From Limnoperna fortunei (lineage: Eukaryota > Mollusca > Bivalvia > Mytilida > Modiolidae), in the NCBI GenBank assembly GCA_944474755.1, contig OX104113.1:64872074-64936073 (forward strand): DNA of 64,000 nt. The letters run 5' to 3'. Below are positions 1-11,488 of the stretch, in pieces; the first letter of the stretch is position 1; every line of letters starts with the position of its first letter. The position numbers and the translations under genes are program-made. A model generated the notes under the pieces. The model worked only from the letters and a program-made list of their open reading frames with translations. It searched no databases and was not told the origin of the DNA.

Positions 1-1774
1 TGTTCATTGTTTGTTGTGTTCTAGAAGACGATTGACAGCCGGATGTAAAATATGATTGGCTGATTGCGAAACGTCACACGATTTTTTGAATTTTTTGTTC
101 TATTTTTAGTAACCGCAAAAGTCAATCCACAATAAATCAGTCAATCCGCAAAATACAAAATATCACTTGGTAAACTTAATTATCAATTAATAATATTTGG
201 TAATATGTTTTTGTCATATTTTAATACAGAGTAAAAAACCTGGGGTAATTCTCTATCCATATCCATTCTGTTCTGTTCTATACATACATTAAAGCAGCAA
301 TACTTTTAGCTTTTTTGAGGTATTTTTAAGCCTGTGACATAATTACACTTTAAAACTGAATTGACATAAGGTCTGTCTTAAAATAGACAAAATTTCTCAC
401 AATGTTAATTGCTTTAAGGATATGTTTGTGCACTGAATACCAGTACTGGTTTATCTCTTATAGTTGTTCATTTGCAAAGAAAAAAAATGGCTCCTCAAAG
501 AAGACAGCTTTTCATAAAAGATGTATTCACTTTGTTATCATTAAAGTAATGCATTCCTTATTATTTGTAAAAAGAATGTTGTCTCTCTATTTCCAATCTT
601 TACAAACAGTAGATGTCTAGCTTAATTTAAGAATTTTTATTTTTCCATTTTAAGTTTTCAATACCTGAACAGAATTAAAAGAATAAAGTATCAGATCCTG
701 AATAATGCAAAAAATTAATTAAACAATTTAAGTCAATTAAACAATTTAAGTAGGAGAATTCTCTGCTGTCCATCACTTTTCTTAGACTTTTTTAGGAAAG
801 TCCCACCCTCCCTTCAGCAGAGGATTCTTAGACTAATACAATTTATGCTTAGAATTATAAAATAACAGAGTAAGACAACATAAAGTTACATGTATAAAAA
901 TCTTACTTAACTATATTTGATGTTTCTTTTTTGTCTTTAATGGTACTCACAAATACATCAACTGTAAATCGAGGAAAACAATAAAAAGTAAAATTGATCA
1001 AAATATACATGTAATACAAAGATTTTTAATATTATATTATAATCTAATAAAGCCAAAATATGAGTCACATTATAAAATTTAACTCTTTGGAGAAGTCCAC
1101 CATCATTCTCTAGCATTTCTTTGTAAACCTAAAAGATTTGAGAGTGTTTACAGTATAATCACAGAATTGTGAAATAAAATTAAGGAAAAAAATTTCATGG
1201 CAGTCCTCTAATTTTACTTGAAAGCCTACCCTATCCTTTTAAATGACTCTTTGCCATGCAATTTTTTATTTATGACAAAAAACACCATCATTGAAAATAA
1301 AGATGCACAAGCTAAGCTGCAATACATACAAACTAGTTATATAAATTGCAGGTTGTAACAATTTCATGTCTACCAAGTGAATTTATATTGTAATCAATGA
1401 TTGAAAAGTAATTGCTTCAACAGGTATAATTACATAAATGAAAAAGTCCCAAGACTATTTCTACTGCTTTGACAAATTATGTTTCTTGTGCCACTAGACA
1501 TAATTTGCCAAAGGAGTAAAGTAAAAAAAAATTCTTCTTTTACCAGTGCACATTGAAAAAAATTTTTTTTGTTTCCATAACTAAATAAATCACTAGTAAT
1601 TAGGTGGCACATAAAATAAGGGTATGATAATGACGTCCTACCACAAATGTTTAGTGCGAATAATTTTCAGCCTTTACAAAGTAAGTAGTTATCAGCAGGC
1701 ACTATTTAAACAGTATAGATTTACATGTAGTTTATATGAATTACAACAGACAAAAATCAAATGGACCTACCTAC
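1..1774. other. Left spacer without a supportable gene
   Basis: AT-rich DNA with no open frame that looks like a conserved protein. A short plus-strand frame beginning ATG at 488 lies between an acceptor-like CTTATAG and a donor-like GTAATG, but it encodes only about 20 residues and has no partner exon. A minus-strand stretch near 1081-1130 starts after TCTTTTAG and stays open for about 20 codons, but its phase does not join the candidate exon at 1775-1898. The only other item is an 85-base inverted-repeat relic at 751-835. Confidence 0.5.
751..835. repeat. Relic of the foldback family seen at 6.2 kb
   Basis: The left edge resembles GAATTCTCTGCTGTCC and the right edge reads CAGCAGAGGATTCTTAGACT. 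The latter is a diverged inverted copy of the terminus AGTCCGAGAATCCTCTGC of the foldback at 6241-6801. Only about 50 bases lie between the arms, so this is an internally deleted copy. Confidence 0.45.
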
Positions 1775-1898
1775 CTAAATCAATAATACGATAAAAAATG
1801 TCATCTAAAACAGGTTCTGGTTGTTTTCTCTTGCTAACATCACAAGCAATTTTCTTTGACTTCGTAAAATCTATATCCTCTGGTAGGTACCTGGACAT
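1775..1898 (-). CDS. Possible coding exon of an unrecognised minus-strand gene
   Basis: Reading down from an ATG at 1898 gives 41 codons beginning MSRYLPEDIDFTKSKK and ending FYRIIDL, then one base and a good donor (TTTAG then GTAGGT). The frame also stays open upstream to an AG at about 1909, so this could be an internal exon starting FDLSMSRY. The composition (charged, no low complexity) is more protein-like than the neighbouring DNA. I do not recognise the family. No second exon with matching phase was found between here and position 1, so the rest of the gene may lie off the left edge, or the frame may be chance. Confidence 0.3.
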
Positions 1899-1982
1899 AC
1901 TCAAGTCAAACCTTAATAAAATTATGCCAGGTGTATTAATCATTATTAAACCATGGTTAAGGTTTTAAATGCAATCTGCTTA

Positions 1983-2452
1983 AAATCAGCTGTTACATAT
2001 ATTCGCTCTGAACACTGCGTTACTATGCCACTTAAATTCTGCTTAAAATCAGCTGTTATGTTCAATCTGTATACAACATTACTGCGCCACAGGCACCACT
2101 GGGGCTTGTAAAAATCAATTAACTTGTGCTTTCGAATTATACTGGGTCTAACAAAATTGACCCAGTATCATACGAAAGCGCAAGTAAATCGATTTTTACA
2201 AGCCCCTGTGGCGGCACTAACGCGTAGTAACGTATAGTATACAGAGCGAACATAACAGTTGGGAATATAAGGTTGTTAGTGGCATAGTAATGTAGTATAC
2301 GTTGCGAACGTAACAGCCGATTTAAATCAGATCACCGGGGCTTGTAAAAATCGATTTACTTGCGCTTTTGAATGATACTGGGTCTCGCACACTATAACAA
2401 AATTGGCCCAGTATCATTCAAAAGCGCAAGTTAATCTATTTTTACAAGCCCC
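1983..2452. repeat. Nested palindromes with two related hairpins
   Basis: Two hairpins of about 110 bases (2101-2206 and 2337-2452) both begin GGGGCTTGTAAAAATC and end with its reverse complement. Each arm contains ACTTGCGCTTT and a central GATACTGGGT/ACCCAGTATC pairing. The first sits inside a wider inverted repeat whose arms carry AAATCAGCTGTTA...GTTACTATGCCAC on the left and GTAGTAACG...GAACATAACAG on the right. No coding potential; best read as small inverted-repeat transposons, one nested in another. Confidence 0.7.
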
Positions 2453-3204
2453 TGTGATCAGATTAGCTTAAATGGTACATATACAACATAAAACTTTCTT
2501 TTAGAGGCAAAAACAGTCATGACATAATTATTATTAAAAATTGTAAACATCAACATTTTATTCAAAGAAAAACTGAAAAGTATGGATGAAGAATTAAAGG
2601 AACAAATTATACCAAAATTTAGTTATCAATAAATAATGTACTAAAATGTTGAATCAGATTAATGGCCATTTTTATTGCTTATATTTCAAAATATTCTCAC
2701 AAATATGCAAAATATGTTGACACATTACCTAAAGCTTATTAAATGAGAAAATCAGTGAAACAAAAACAACATCATAAAAAAATTGGAAAATAACAATTTG
2801 CAAAAACAGTGGAAAACCAAAAAAATTGACCTTTAGACCCCTTTTATACAGCAAATATCTACTGACACTATACCAAAAGCTGATTCCATTAGGATTTAAA
2901 GTAAAAAAAACCCATCAAAATCTGAAAAAAAAATTAAAGTATTAACCTAACTGGTGAAAATGAAATGAGTTATTTCCTTATTTGAAACTTGTGTGGACCA
3001 AATGTTTGACTGATTTGATGTTTTCTTTATGTCCAGTCAGCAGTGTTTCAGCTATATTCAAGACAAGAACTAGTTCAAAAATCGTCTACCATTCAAAGCT
3101 TTTTAAGACTTTGATGGGAGGGTCTAAAAAACATTAGATGGCAGATGATTGTCAGACTAGACAAGAACAAGTTAAACCAGACAAAGTTGATCTAGCGATC
3201 ACTG

Positions 3205-4239
3205 ATACCCCCGCTTTTGTAAAAAGTTCTAACGTTTTTCGTGGACTGTGACCTTGAAATTTGACAGATTTCCCCCAAAAGCGATAGGCTTCTTACCAAC
3301 ATAATATATAATATCCAAAAGTTTCATTCAAATCAGATGCAAACTTTTTGTTTTTTGTTATTGTCTGGAAACAACTTTTTTGTAAAAATTTCTAACGATT
3401 TCTCAACAAATTAAAAGGCTTTTTACCAACATGATATATAACAAAATCCCAAAGTTTCATTAAAATCGGATGCAAACTTTTTGACTTTTTGTCCGAAAAC
3501 AACGTTTGTGTTAAAATTCCTAACGTTTTTCATAGACTGCGAACCTTGAAATTTGACGGATTTCACCAAAAATCGATAGGCTTCTTACCAACCTGATATA
3601 TAACAATTTCCCAAAGTTTCATTCAACTCGGATGTAAACTTTTTGAATTATCATCCGGAAATCAAGTTTTTGTTAAAATTCCTAACTTTTTTCATGGACT
3701 GCAACCTTGAAATTTGACAGATTTCCCCCAAAATTGATAGGCTTCTTACCAACCTGATATATAACAATATCCCAAAGTTTCATTCAAATCTGATGTAAAC
3801 TTTTTGAATTATCATCCGGAAACCAAGTTTTTGTTAAAATTCCTAATGTTTTTCGTGGACTGCGACCTTGAAATTTGACGGATTTCCCCCAAAATTGATA
3901 GGCTTCTTACCAACCTGATATATAACAATATCCCAAAGTTTCATTCAAATCGGATGTAAACTTTTTGAATTATCATCCGGAAACCAAGTTTTTGTTAAAA
4001 TTCCTAACGTTTTTCGTGGACTGCGACCTTGAAATTTGACGGATTTCACCCAAAATTGATAGGCTTCTTACCAACCTGATATATAACAATATCCTAAAGT
4101 TTCATTCAAATCGGATATAAACTTTTTGAATTATCATCCAGAAACCAAATGTGGAAGGACTGACAGACGGACGGACAGACGGAAGGATGGACAGACATGA
4201 GGACCACTATATACCCCCGACTCTGTCGAGCGGGGGTAT
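3205..4239 (+). mobile_element. Hairpin-ended element with ~161-base core repeats (ATACCCCC family)
   Basis: The element starts ATACCCCCGCT and ends in a hairpin at 4211-4239 that pairs ATACCCCCG with CGGGGGTAT, so the 3' hairpin restates the 5' terminus. The interior is a diverged tandem array. CCTTGAAATTTGAC recurs near 3252, 3543, 3705, 3866 and 4027, giving a period of 161-162 bases. A GGACGGACAGACGG tract follows just before the 3' hairpin. No coding capacity. Other ends of the same family are at 12673, 19644-19894, 33370 and 53549-53928. The layout resembles Helentron-type non-autonomous elements, but no transposase is present to prove the class. Confidence 0.75.
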
Positions 4240-4601
4240 AAAAACAATAAATCAATTCTGGAAAAGGAATAGAGTAGAAAACTTTGACTGCCACTGGCAG
4301 ATTGGGTAGGAGTGGACAATTTAGCCCTTTTAGTGTCTTAAATGGCCCTACTCTTATCAGCATCTATAAAATGGTCGTTGGCATGAAAAGAGTGGCATTT
4401 TCAGAATACACTATGGTCAGAGAATTAGGGAACCAATAACCCACATGAAGGCATACCAAGAACATGTTGTGCAGCCCTGTAGGTCAAGAACTGAGAACCT
4501 TCCAGTATGTTCAGTGGACAAAATGGTAGAAAGGACTTATTTAAACAAAGCCAAATTACGATGTTGGCATTTTCATTTCAGATTAAACTAATAGTTATGA
4601 T

Positions 4602-4944
4602 ATGCGAGCGAAGCGAAGCTCACTAATGTTCAGAGTCTGCCAAATTGCACGAGACATAAAATATGATCATTGAAAAAAAACCTGGGCTACTCGGAATGCA
4701 TTGGGTATTTTCGCTTTTTTTACAAACGGCTATATAAAATTAAAGTGCTTATTTTTGAAATTACTAAAAAAATGCCAGACAAATTTTTTTCAATCTGAAA
4801 CGCTGTATTTGAAATTGAGTTTTGACGTCACCAACACATTATAACGTCACGTCATCAATAGAATGTAGAGGCACTGTTAGGGGGCTCTGAAGTAACGACA
4901 TGAACAATGTGCGATGCTCGCATTTTAGGCTGTGTCTACATTCA
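4602..4944 (+). mobile_element. Short inverted-repeat element, family A, copy 1
   Basis: Runs from ATGCGAGCGAAGC to GATGCTCGCATTTTAGGCTG; the outer ATGCGAGC and GCTCGCAT are inverted. A full-length copy in the opposite orientation lies at 38302-38691 in intron 1 of C1orf198, and a third copy at 23598-24365 in CHP1 is split by another element. All share the internal block GAGGCACTGTTAGG followed by CTCTGAAGTAACG. Non-coding MITE-like repeat. Confidence 0.75.
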
Positions 4945-5476
4945 TATTAGTATTTATTCCAATATTTATGTTCCTAAAAGCTAGCACCTTGCATTGGACA
5001 AGAACTATTGGACATTTCCATGCATCAGCATCACTCCAATTGATATGTTGCAGTAAAGACCGAGGTACCCATCTACTAACTAACATGAAATGAGATCAAT
5101 ATCAGTCAATACCCATGATAGTCCAAATTTCCTTCGACACTATTATTTTTTTATTTTAAGCCCATCCCACTTTACCCCCAAGCTCCACCCAAGAAACAAC
5201 AAGATCACGTATGTTGCCACACGCGTAACTGTTTTAAACGAAATTTGTTATTGGCGAGATATGGTATTGGTAGTATAGTGTACCTATGTTGTCCTGAACG
5301 TGTTCTACCCGAGAACGAAAGTAGTTTATACTATATCCGATGAAACTTTTATAATACAGAATTTGATTGGATAACTGAAGTCACTTTTAACGAATGAACT
5401 TGTTTGTATTAAAACAAGAGAACATTATATTGTATGGCAGATTATCATTCTCTATGCGTTTAGGTACCATAATTTT

Positions 5477-5702
5477 AGCGTTTTCTCTCTTATTAAAGAC
5501 ATATTGCTATGCAAACATGTTTGAATCTACGTAATTTCCCCATTTTAACCAGACGTGTATTGCATCTTCATTATTATTGATTCAAGGCTAGCGTTTTCTC
5601 TCTTATTAAAGACATATTGCTATGCAAACATGTTTGAATCTACGTAATTTCCCCATTTTAACCAATCGTGTATTGCATCTTCATTATTATTGATTCAAGG
5701 CT
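5477..5702. repeat. 113-base tandem duplication
   Basis: AGCGTTTTCTCTCTT starts at 5477 and again at 5590. The two 113-base copies are almost identical; the clearest difference is AACCAGACGTG against AACCAATCGTG. Such similarity points to a recent duplication, or to an assembly duplication. Confidence 0.85.
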
Positions 5703-6231
5703 ACAATTTATTTCCCAATCACGGTCCATCATCGATATCATGAAAATCAAACTATTTTGGGGTTGAACTTAAAACAAATTTATGTTCATTTTATGCGGCA
5801 TCGAGTCAGTTCACCCGAAATTCGTTCGCACCTGAGTCATTTTGCCCCGATACTTGTTCGCACCAAACTGATTCGCCACGATTTCGTTTCGCCCCAGTAA
5901 AATATACGTTATATAATAATACGTTTTATAATTGATTGTTGTATATGATTATCCAGTTACTGTATTTAAGGTGAGCACAATCGGCTCAAATAATTATTTT
6001 GTTGTTATTTTAAGACTATGAAGCCAAGAAGCCTTTTAATTGCTGCAATTACCACCGTTCTATTACCTTTTTTAATTGAAGCCATTTAATTGCAAATCTA
6101 TTAACAATCGGTGAATGAACCAATTTTTTAAATTGCAATTGCATGTTAATTAATTATTTTAAATGATTTGGAAAAACTTGTTCTATTTTCAGGCGAAATT
6201 ACCCAGAACCTTTTTTTGCATATAAAATATA

Positions 6232-6810
6232 TTTGACCCTAGTCCGAGAATCCTCTGCCGTCCAACGCTTTTTTTCTTTTTTTTTTTTGCGTGGGACGTC
6301 AGAGAGCTCTCCATTAGCAAAACAGCGGATTTTGCGACACCGGTCTGGGTCGGCACATTTCATCGTGTCAGATTTAATAAAACATTTTCATCCAGTTAAT
6401 CTATATAAAATTCGCTTCTTTAGATATTTTTCAATAGGAATATAATCATCTTACCTTTCATTAAGCTGATTTAAGTCCATTTCTAAGCTCATTTCCATCG
6501 ATACCCACATTTCACTTTCATTTTGAACAAAAAGTCACGTGACAAAAATGTGACTTAAATTCAGTGCTTAAATTAGCTTGATTGAAGGTAAGATGATTAT
6601 ATTCCTAGAGAAAAATATCTAAAGAAGCGAATAATATATAGATCAACTGGATGAAAATGTTTTATTAAATCTGACACGATGAAATGTGCCGACCCAGACC
6701 GGTGTCGCAAAATCCGCTGTTTTGCTAATGGAGAGCTCTCTGACGTCCCACGCAAAAAAAAAAGAAAAAAAGCGTTGGACGGCAGAGGATTCTCGGACTA
6801 ATTTGACCCT
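6232..6810. mobile_element. Foldback element with 9-base target duplication
   Basis: Two inverted arms of about 225 bases (6241-6465 and 6577-6801) begin AGTCCGAGAATCCTCTGCCG. They flank a spacer of about 110 bases. The insertion is bracketed by TTTGACCCT at 6232-6240 and 6802-6810. Nine-base duplications are typical of Mutator-like elements. No transposase. Short related pieces are at 751-835 and 29607-29735. Confidence 0.85.
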
Positions 6811-7664
6811 TGAAAATATTACACAGAGGGTCAATATGACACAGGAAATAATATTATGTAGCATACCATCAAGATAATAGTTTTTAGAACTGTAAAAATC
6901 TGGTATTCTGTTAAACTTGCTTCAAAAATAAAGTTATTGAAAGCATTTATATAAGAATCCTGACATGGAACAAAACATATCATTTATTGACATACATGAG
7001 ATATGCACACATAACGTGTGAGATACATTTAATTGATTACTCTCGAGTCTGGTAAATGAGCCCACTTTCAGTGACATTATTTGCGTATCTACTGTTAACT
7101 TTGTTGCAACGTGTTGTCAATAGTAAACTAAAATACTGAAAGTCTTCGAATTTCATTGCAAGGTATTAGGTAAATATAAAATTATGATCATATAACTACT
7201 GAACTAGTATTTAAAAAAAATACTCAATTGTCAGATGACTCTTATTTGAGTTATTGCCCTTAAATGAGAATTTTTAATGAAATTTTCTGTTTTTGTCTTG
7301 TTACTTAAAAACTAGAACAGCTAGAGTGAAACTGTAAAAAGCAAAAATGATCAGCAATGCAAGCACCAATTCATTTTATTGGTCTAAAACTGAAAGATGA
7401 CCTCTTATATGAGTTATTGCTCTTTATATTATGATTAAAAATATTATTTTTCATTTTTGTCATCTAAAATAAAAAATGAAAGAGCTAAAGACTGATTTTT
7501 TTAATGCAGAATGAAATTAGAACAGTAAATGTAACACGGTCGTGTAGAAGTACAGAAGATAAGCTTTTAAGGAAAAAATTTGTTAATCAGTAAGTTTATG
7601 CATAGATTGATATTGTGAACATTAAATGACGTGCTAGGTTTTGTTTTTCAGAAAAACTGCCATC

Positions 7665-7796
7665 ATGGATTTTCTGCCATACCCCAGAAACATGGGGAAT
7701 AAGAGTTCACATGCATTGAAATTACAACAGCATTTGTTTGATCAAATGTCCTCACAGACAGATTTTTGTGATGTTACTTTGCAAGTAGGAGAAGTG
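7665..7796 (+). CDS. BTB-Kelch coding exon 1
   Basis: Residues 1-44, from MDFLPYPRNMGNK to DVTLQVGEV; donor GTAAGT at 7797, phase 0. Contains the first BTB strand and helix. Confidence 0.9.
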
Positions 7797-10700
7797 GTAA
7801 GTATTTTATTGATCCAATAAATTTTCCAAAAAATATTGAAGTTTGTGCATCCCTTTTAAAAAAATATTCAGGATTTGTTGCTTTTGTTGTGGAAAGCTTT
7901 TTTGCTTGAAAGTATTTAAACTAAAATTCTTTTAGATCAAATATTTTAATTTGTTTTATGAAAAAGGTACGTTTTTTTAAAAGTAATTTTGGATCAAGGC
8001 TGACACAGGCATGCAAGCAAAAAATACTGTATTGCACATGATCATAATGATCATATTTCTCCTTCTTCTTGATAAGTATAGATAACTTGGTAATTGAGAA
8101 GGTATAAGTGTATTTTGAAATATTGTATGAAATCAGTTTTTCAAACTGAAAATTTTGAATTTTATATTATATATATATTTTTATATTATTTAATTTAACA
8201 GTTCATTGCATACCCATTTTTTTCAGGAAGTTAAAGCTCATTGGAATGTCTTAGTTTCATGTCCTTACTTTCACTCACTGTATGACAGTGGGCTTGATGA
8301 AAAACTATCAGGTATGATATATATCTGAAAAGCAACTAGCAGTGTAGCTGAAAAAGCCATTATTGAGTTAATGTACATCCAAGTTTTTTCTGTCAGAATT
8401 AAATCATTTTATTTTACACTTAGCAGGGATGGAAATTAATTGTTAACATTAACTAATGACTTAATTAGGGCTATTTCAGGAAAAACAGGTGTGGGAGTGG
8501 AAGACACTTTTTTCAACACCCACAACCCATACTTTTAAGATTAAAAATAGACTTATGAAACTTTACAATTATTTTCTGGAAATTCACCACACTACAGTTT
8601 AATATTCCAACTCCCCAAATATTTAATTTTTGTTTGGTATAGCCCCAATATTAATTTTGTATAATTTTTGTATTAGAAATTAACAGAAGAAAAGATCTGC
8701 AGTCCAATATGTTGTTCACAATTTTACTGATGAAGATAAACAGTAAATAGATAAATTGTACTGTGAATGAAAATATCTTCATAGAAATTAGATCACAAAA
8801 TTTGTAAGGGTTACTTATTCATAGACGTTTCTATCAGTCTACTGCTGGTGTTGCACCAGATCATTTTCAAAAACAAAAATAAAAATTGTTAATTTTTGTT
8901 TACATTAAAAAAAAAACTTGATTGTATATTTTTGTTTGTCCTTGACCTTGTTAATTACTTGCAACTCTGTTTATTGTCAAAACATGTCAACAAGGAAAAA
9001 AATTGACAAAGATCTGTTTGTTCTAATGAATGTTATACTTTTTCATGCTAATGTTTTGTTCCAGATTTATTTACATAACTGAAATCTTATTATCATCCTT
9101 GGGTTGTTTGTTTGTTTGTTTGAATGGTGTTTTGACGCCATTTTCAGCAATTTTTCAGCTATTTCATGGCGTCCAGTTTTTATTGAGGGAGGAAGCCGCA
9201 GTACCTGGAGAGAACCCCCACATGTGGTAGGAAAACCGGCAATCCTTGTCAATTAAGATTGGAGTTGAGTACACCCTGCCTGCAGTGAGAATCGAACCCG
9301 CAATCTCAGTGTTGACAGACCACATGATCAATAGTAGAAGAACTACCTTGTCCACTCGGCCACAGAGGCCCCTCCTTGGGTTGTGGAATATTTTTTTATT
9401 AGAGGCATTAATTAGTCTAATAGATCATGCTTTGGTTTTATTTAAAATGTATTTGGACCCCTAAAAGTTGGCATAGGCCTCTGGAAATAAAATACCAGTA
9501 TCTCAGGAGGCAGATAAAGAAATAACTCACGGTTTATCCCTGTTCATCTAATTAATAATTTCGCTTCAAATCATCAATCAAAGCAAAGGTGATAATACTG
9601 ACTTGTCAGGTTGGAAGAAATCTTGTCTACTGATAGTGATTTTAATAGCCATGTCATCTTGTATTATTTTGATTGTGTGGGAAGTAAAAATGACTGAAAA
9701 ACCTCAATATTGGTATTTAAATAAATCTTACAATTAAAAATTTTTATTCTAGGTAAAATAACTCTACATGTTGGAAAATTAGCAGCCATTAGATCAGCTA
9801 TAGAATTCCTGTATGTAGGTACTGTAGAAATATCATATGAAAATGTAAAGGATCTGTTAGAAGTGGCAGAATACTTTCAAATTGGAGACTTAAAACAAGC
9901 TTGCCGTGACTACCTCTTTTCAGTGGAAATCACCATTGACAACTGTGTTCACATATGTCTGATGTGTAGTCAATATGACCTTGACATTTATAACAAAACA
10001 TATGACTTTCTGCGGGGACATTTACCAGATGTAATGAAAAAGAATGATATTCTAACACTTACACACGATTCTATTTTAGCATTCATTACTGACACAACAC
10101 TTTCGTACATTACACAAGAGGAATTTTTCAACTTCATTGTTAGATGGGTGAATCATGATCAGAAAGCTCGACTTCAATATTTCTGTGAATTGTTCTGTGC
10201 GTTGGATTTGCTGCAAATGTCAAAACAATCTATAGAAAATCTACTGGAGAGAAATGAACTTGTTGCTAAATTTGAAGACTGCAAATCCCACATCCTCCGA
10301 GCTAAGCAGACAACTGGACTGTCATTCCAGGAATCTGGAGAACGGGATGTTATACTCGTGGCCGGAGGATGTAGTCATAGTTTGTATGTCAACAATTTCT
10401 TCCACCATTTTTCCTCGATCATTAACTCTATTGCAGTGAGTAACATTTATGGTTTTGTGATACAGGATCAGAGGTGGACAGAAATTGCTCCTCTACCTCA
10501 TCAGATGAGGCGACCACTGTTAACTTACGATTCTTCTGGATATTTGTATGTTTTTGACACAGAACACATGCATGACAGTACTATGTTTTATATTTATAAA
10601 TTTCGAATTAGTGACAAAAGTTGGACAAGTTTCAAAATAAATGTTCCAGAGGCCTACATGAATGCTTCATTACAGAAAATAGTAGCTTGTAATGGTAAAT

Positions 10701-11488
10701 TATACGCTGTGATCACTAGTCAGCAGGCTGTTCTTTTAGAGGTTAAAGAAGATGGAACAGAAAGTGATGTGAAATGTCAACTTTTTCAAAGCAATCCATC
10801 AACTCAGGTGAACGTTCATGTTATGAACAATTCCAACATCTGTGTGTTGGCATGGAAACATGGAATTAAAGTTAAAAAGAGTCGCCATTGTGCCAAATTT
10901 GTGGTATATGATGTACGAAGTCAGAGAAGAATGGATTTGTCCAAGGGCTCCATATACGAATCCCACATGTTTTCTGTAGGAAATGACCTAACTGTTTGTA
11001 AAATGGGAAAGTATGTTGGCAGAAAATTCTCATTGCATGATAAACGATGGAAACCCATGTCTGACTTGATTCTCCCACATCCACCGGAAGATCCGGTTAG
11101 AACAGATTTCGCAAACATTTCGGATGGCAACAACTTTTATATTTTTGGTGGGAAAGATCCATCTACAAAGAAGCCACTTGAAAGTGCATACAGATACACA
11201 TATAGAACTAGAATGTGGACAAAACTAGAAGACATGCCACAGGCACTGATGCAGAGTGCTGTTTGCATTGCTAAATTTCCAGTATCTGATGTTCGGTGTC
11301 ACATTAAATGTCCACATTGTTTGTACCATTCCAGACGCAGTCAAGCATTGTACAATGTTGAATATCCCGTTGATGACGATGAATGTACAGATTATTCCAA
11401 TGATGACGACTATCTTTCTGATCATTGGGTAGACTATTATGATGACTATGAAGCATTTGATGATCCTTTTGAACACTACTGGTATTGA
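7665..11488 (+). CDS. BTB-BACK-Kelch protein, KLHL-like (3 exons, 650 aa)
   Basis: Coding exons are 7665-7796, 8227-8311 and 9753-11488; phases close to an uninterrupted 650-residue protein. The start ATG lies in a good context (CATCATGG), 13 bases after an acceptor. The BTB domain spans roughly residues 24-125 (FDQMSSQTDFCDVTLQVGE, then FLYVGTVEIS and LLEVAEYFQI), followed by a BACK-like helical region to about 235. From about 272 (VILVAGG) to about 565 lie degenerate Kelch blades; IFGGKDPSTKKP is the clearest blade. BTB-BACK-Kelch proteins usually act as substrate adaptors of Cullin-3 ubiquitin ligases; that role is inferred from family. The C-terminus is unusual: a Cys/His cluster (CHIKCPHC), then about 45 residues rich in Asp and Tyr. 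I cannot assign a specific KLHL orthologue. Confidence 0.92.
8227..8311 (+). CDS. BTB-Kelch coding exon 2
   Basis: Acceptor TTTTTCAG; encodes EVKAHWNVLVSCPYFHSLYD and ends one base into the codon for Gly73, donor GTATGA. It supplies the A-W-N-V-L-V-S-C-P-Y-F block of the BTB core, where family members usually have the A-H-R-x-V-L-A-A-x-S-x-Y-F pattern. Confidence 0.9.
9108..9372 (-). mobile_element. tRNA-derived SINE with 11-base target duplication
   Basis: Read on the minus strand it starts AGGGGCCTCTGTGGCCGAG. It has an A box (TGGCCGAGTGG) and a B box (GGTTCGATTCT), a unique body, and a tail of AAACAAACAAACA. TCCTTGGGTTG flanks it at 9097-9107 and 9373-9383. This is the reference full-length copy for the family in this window. 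It lies in intron 2 of the BTB-Kelch gene. Confidence 0.92.
9753..11488 (+). CDS. BTB-Kelch coding exon 3
   Basis: Acceptor TTCTAG; carries the end of the BTB domain, the whole BACK-like region and all Kelch blades (residues 73-650), ending in TGA. One long terminal exon for BACK plus Kelch is plausible for this class. Confidence 0.92.

Larger units (their letters stand above)
4945..7664. other. Spacer upstream of the BTB-Kelch gene
   Basis: No host exon seen. It holds a 113-base tandem duplication (5477-5702), a diverged repeat rich in TTCGCCCC-like words (about 5790-5905) and the foldback element at 6241-6801. A TTTTTCAG acceptor ends at 7651, 13 bases before the BTB-Kelch start codon, so a 5' untranslated exon of that gene probably lies somewhere in this stretch. 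Its position cannot be fixed from sequence alone. Confidence 0.5.

Noticed and set aside
402..620. 72-codon plus-strand frame with an internal MAPQRRQLFIKDVF start and flanking splice-like sites
   Set aside because: Too short, no family resemblance, and no downstream exon on the same strand before the unrelated BTB-Kelch gene. Could be a first exon but not supportable.
4106..4363. Minus-strand frames of 61 and 85 codons with Cys/Pro/Ser-rich sequence
   Set aside because: They read through the GGACGGACAGACGG tract and the 3' hairpin of the ATACCCCC element.
9280..9372. Possible functional tRNA gene (A and B boxes present)
   Set aside because: The cloverleaf is not complete, and the same head recurs on SINE bodies with target duplications, so it is a SINE promoter.
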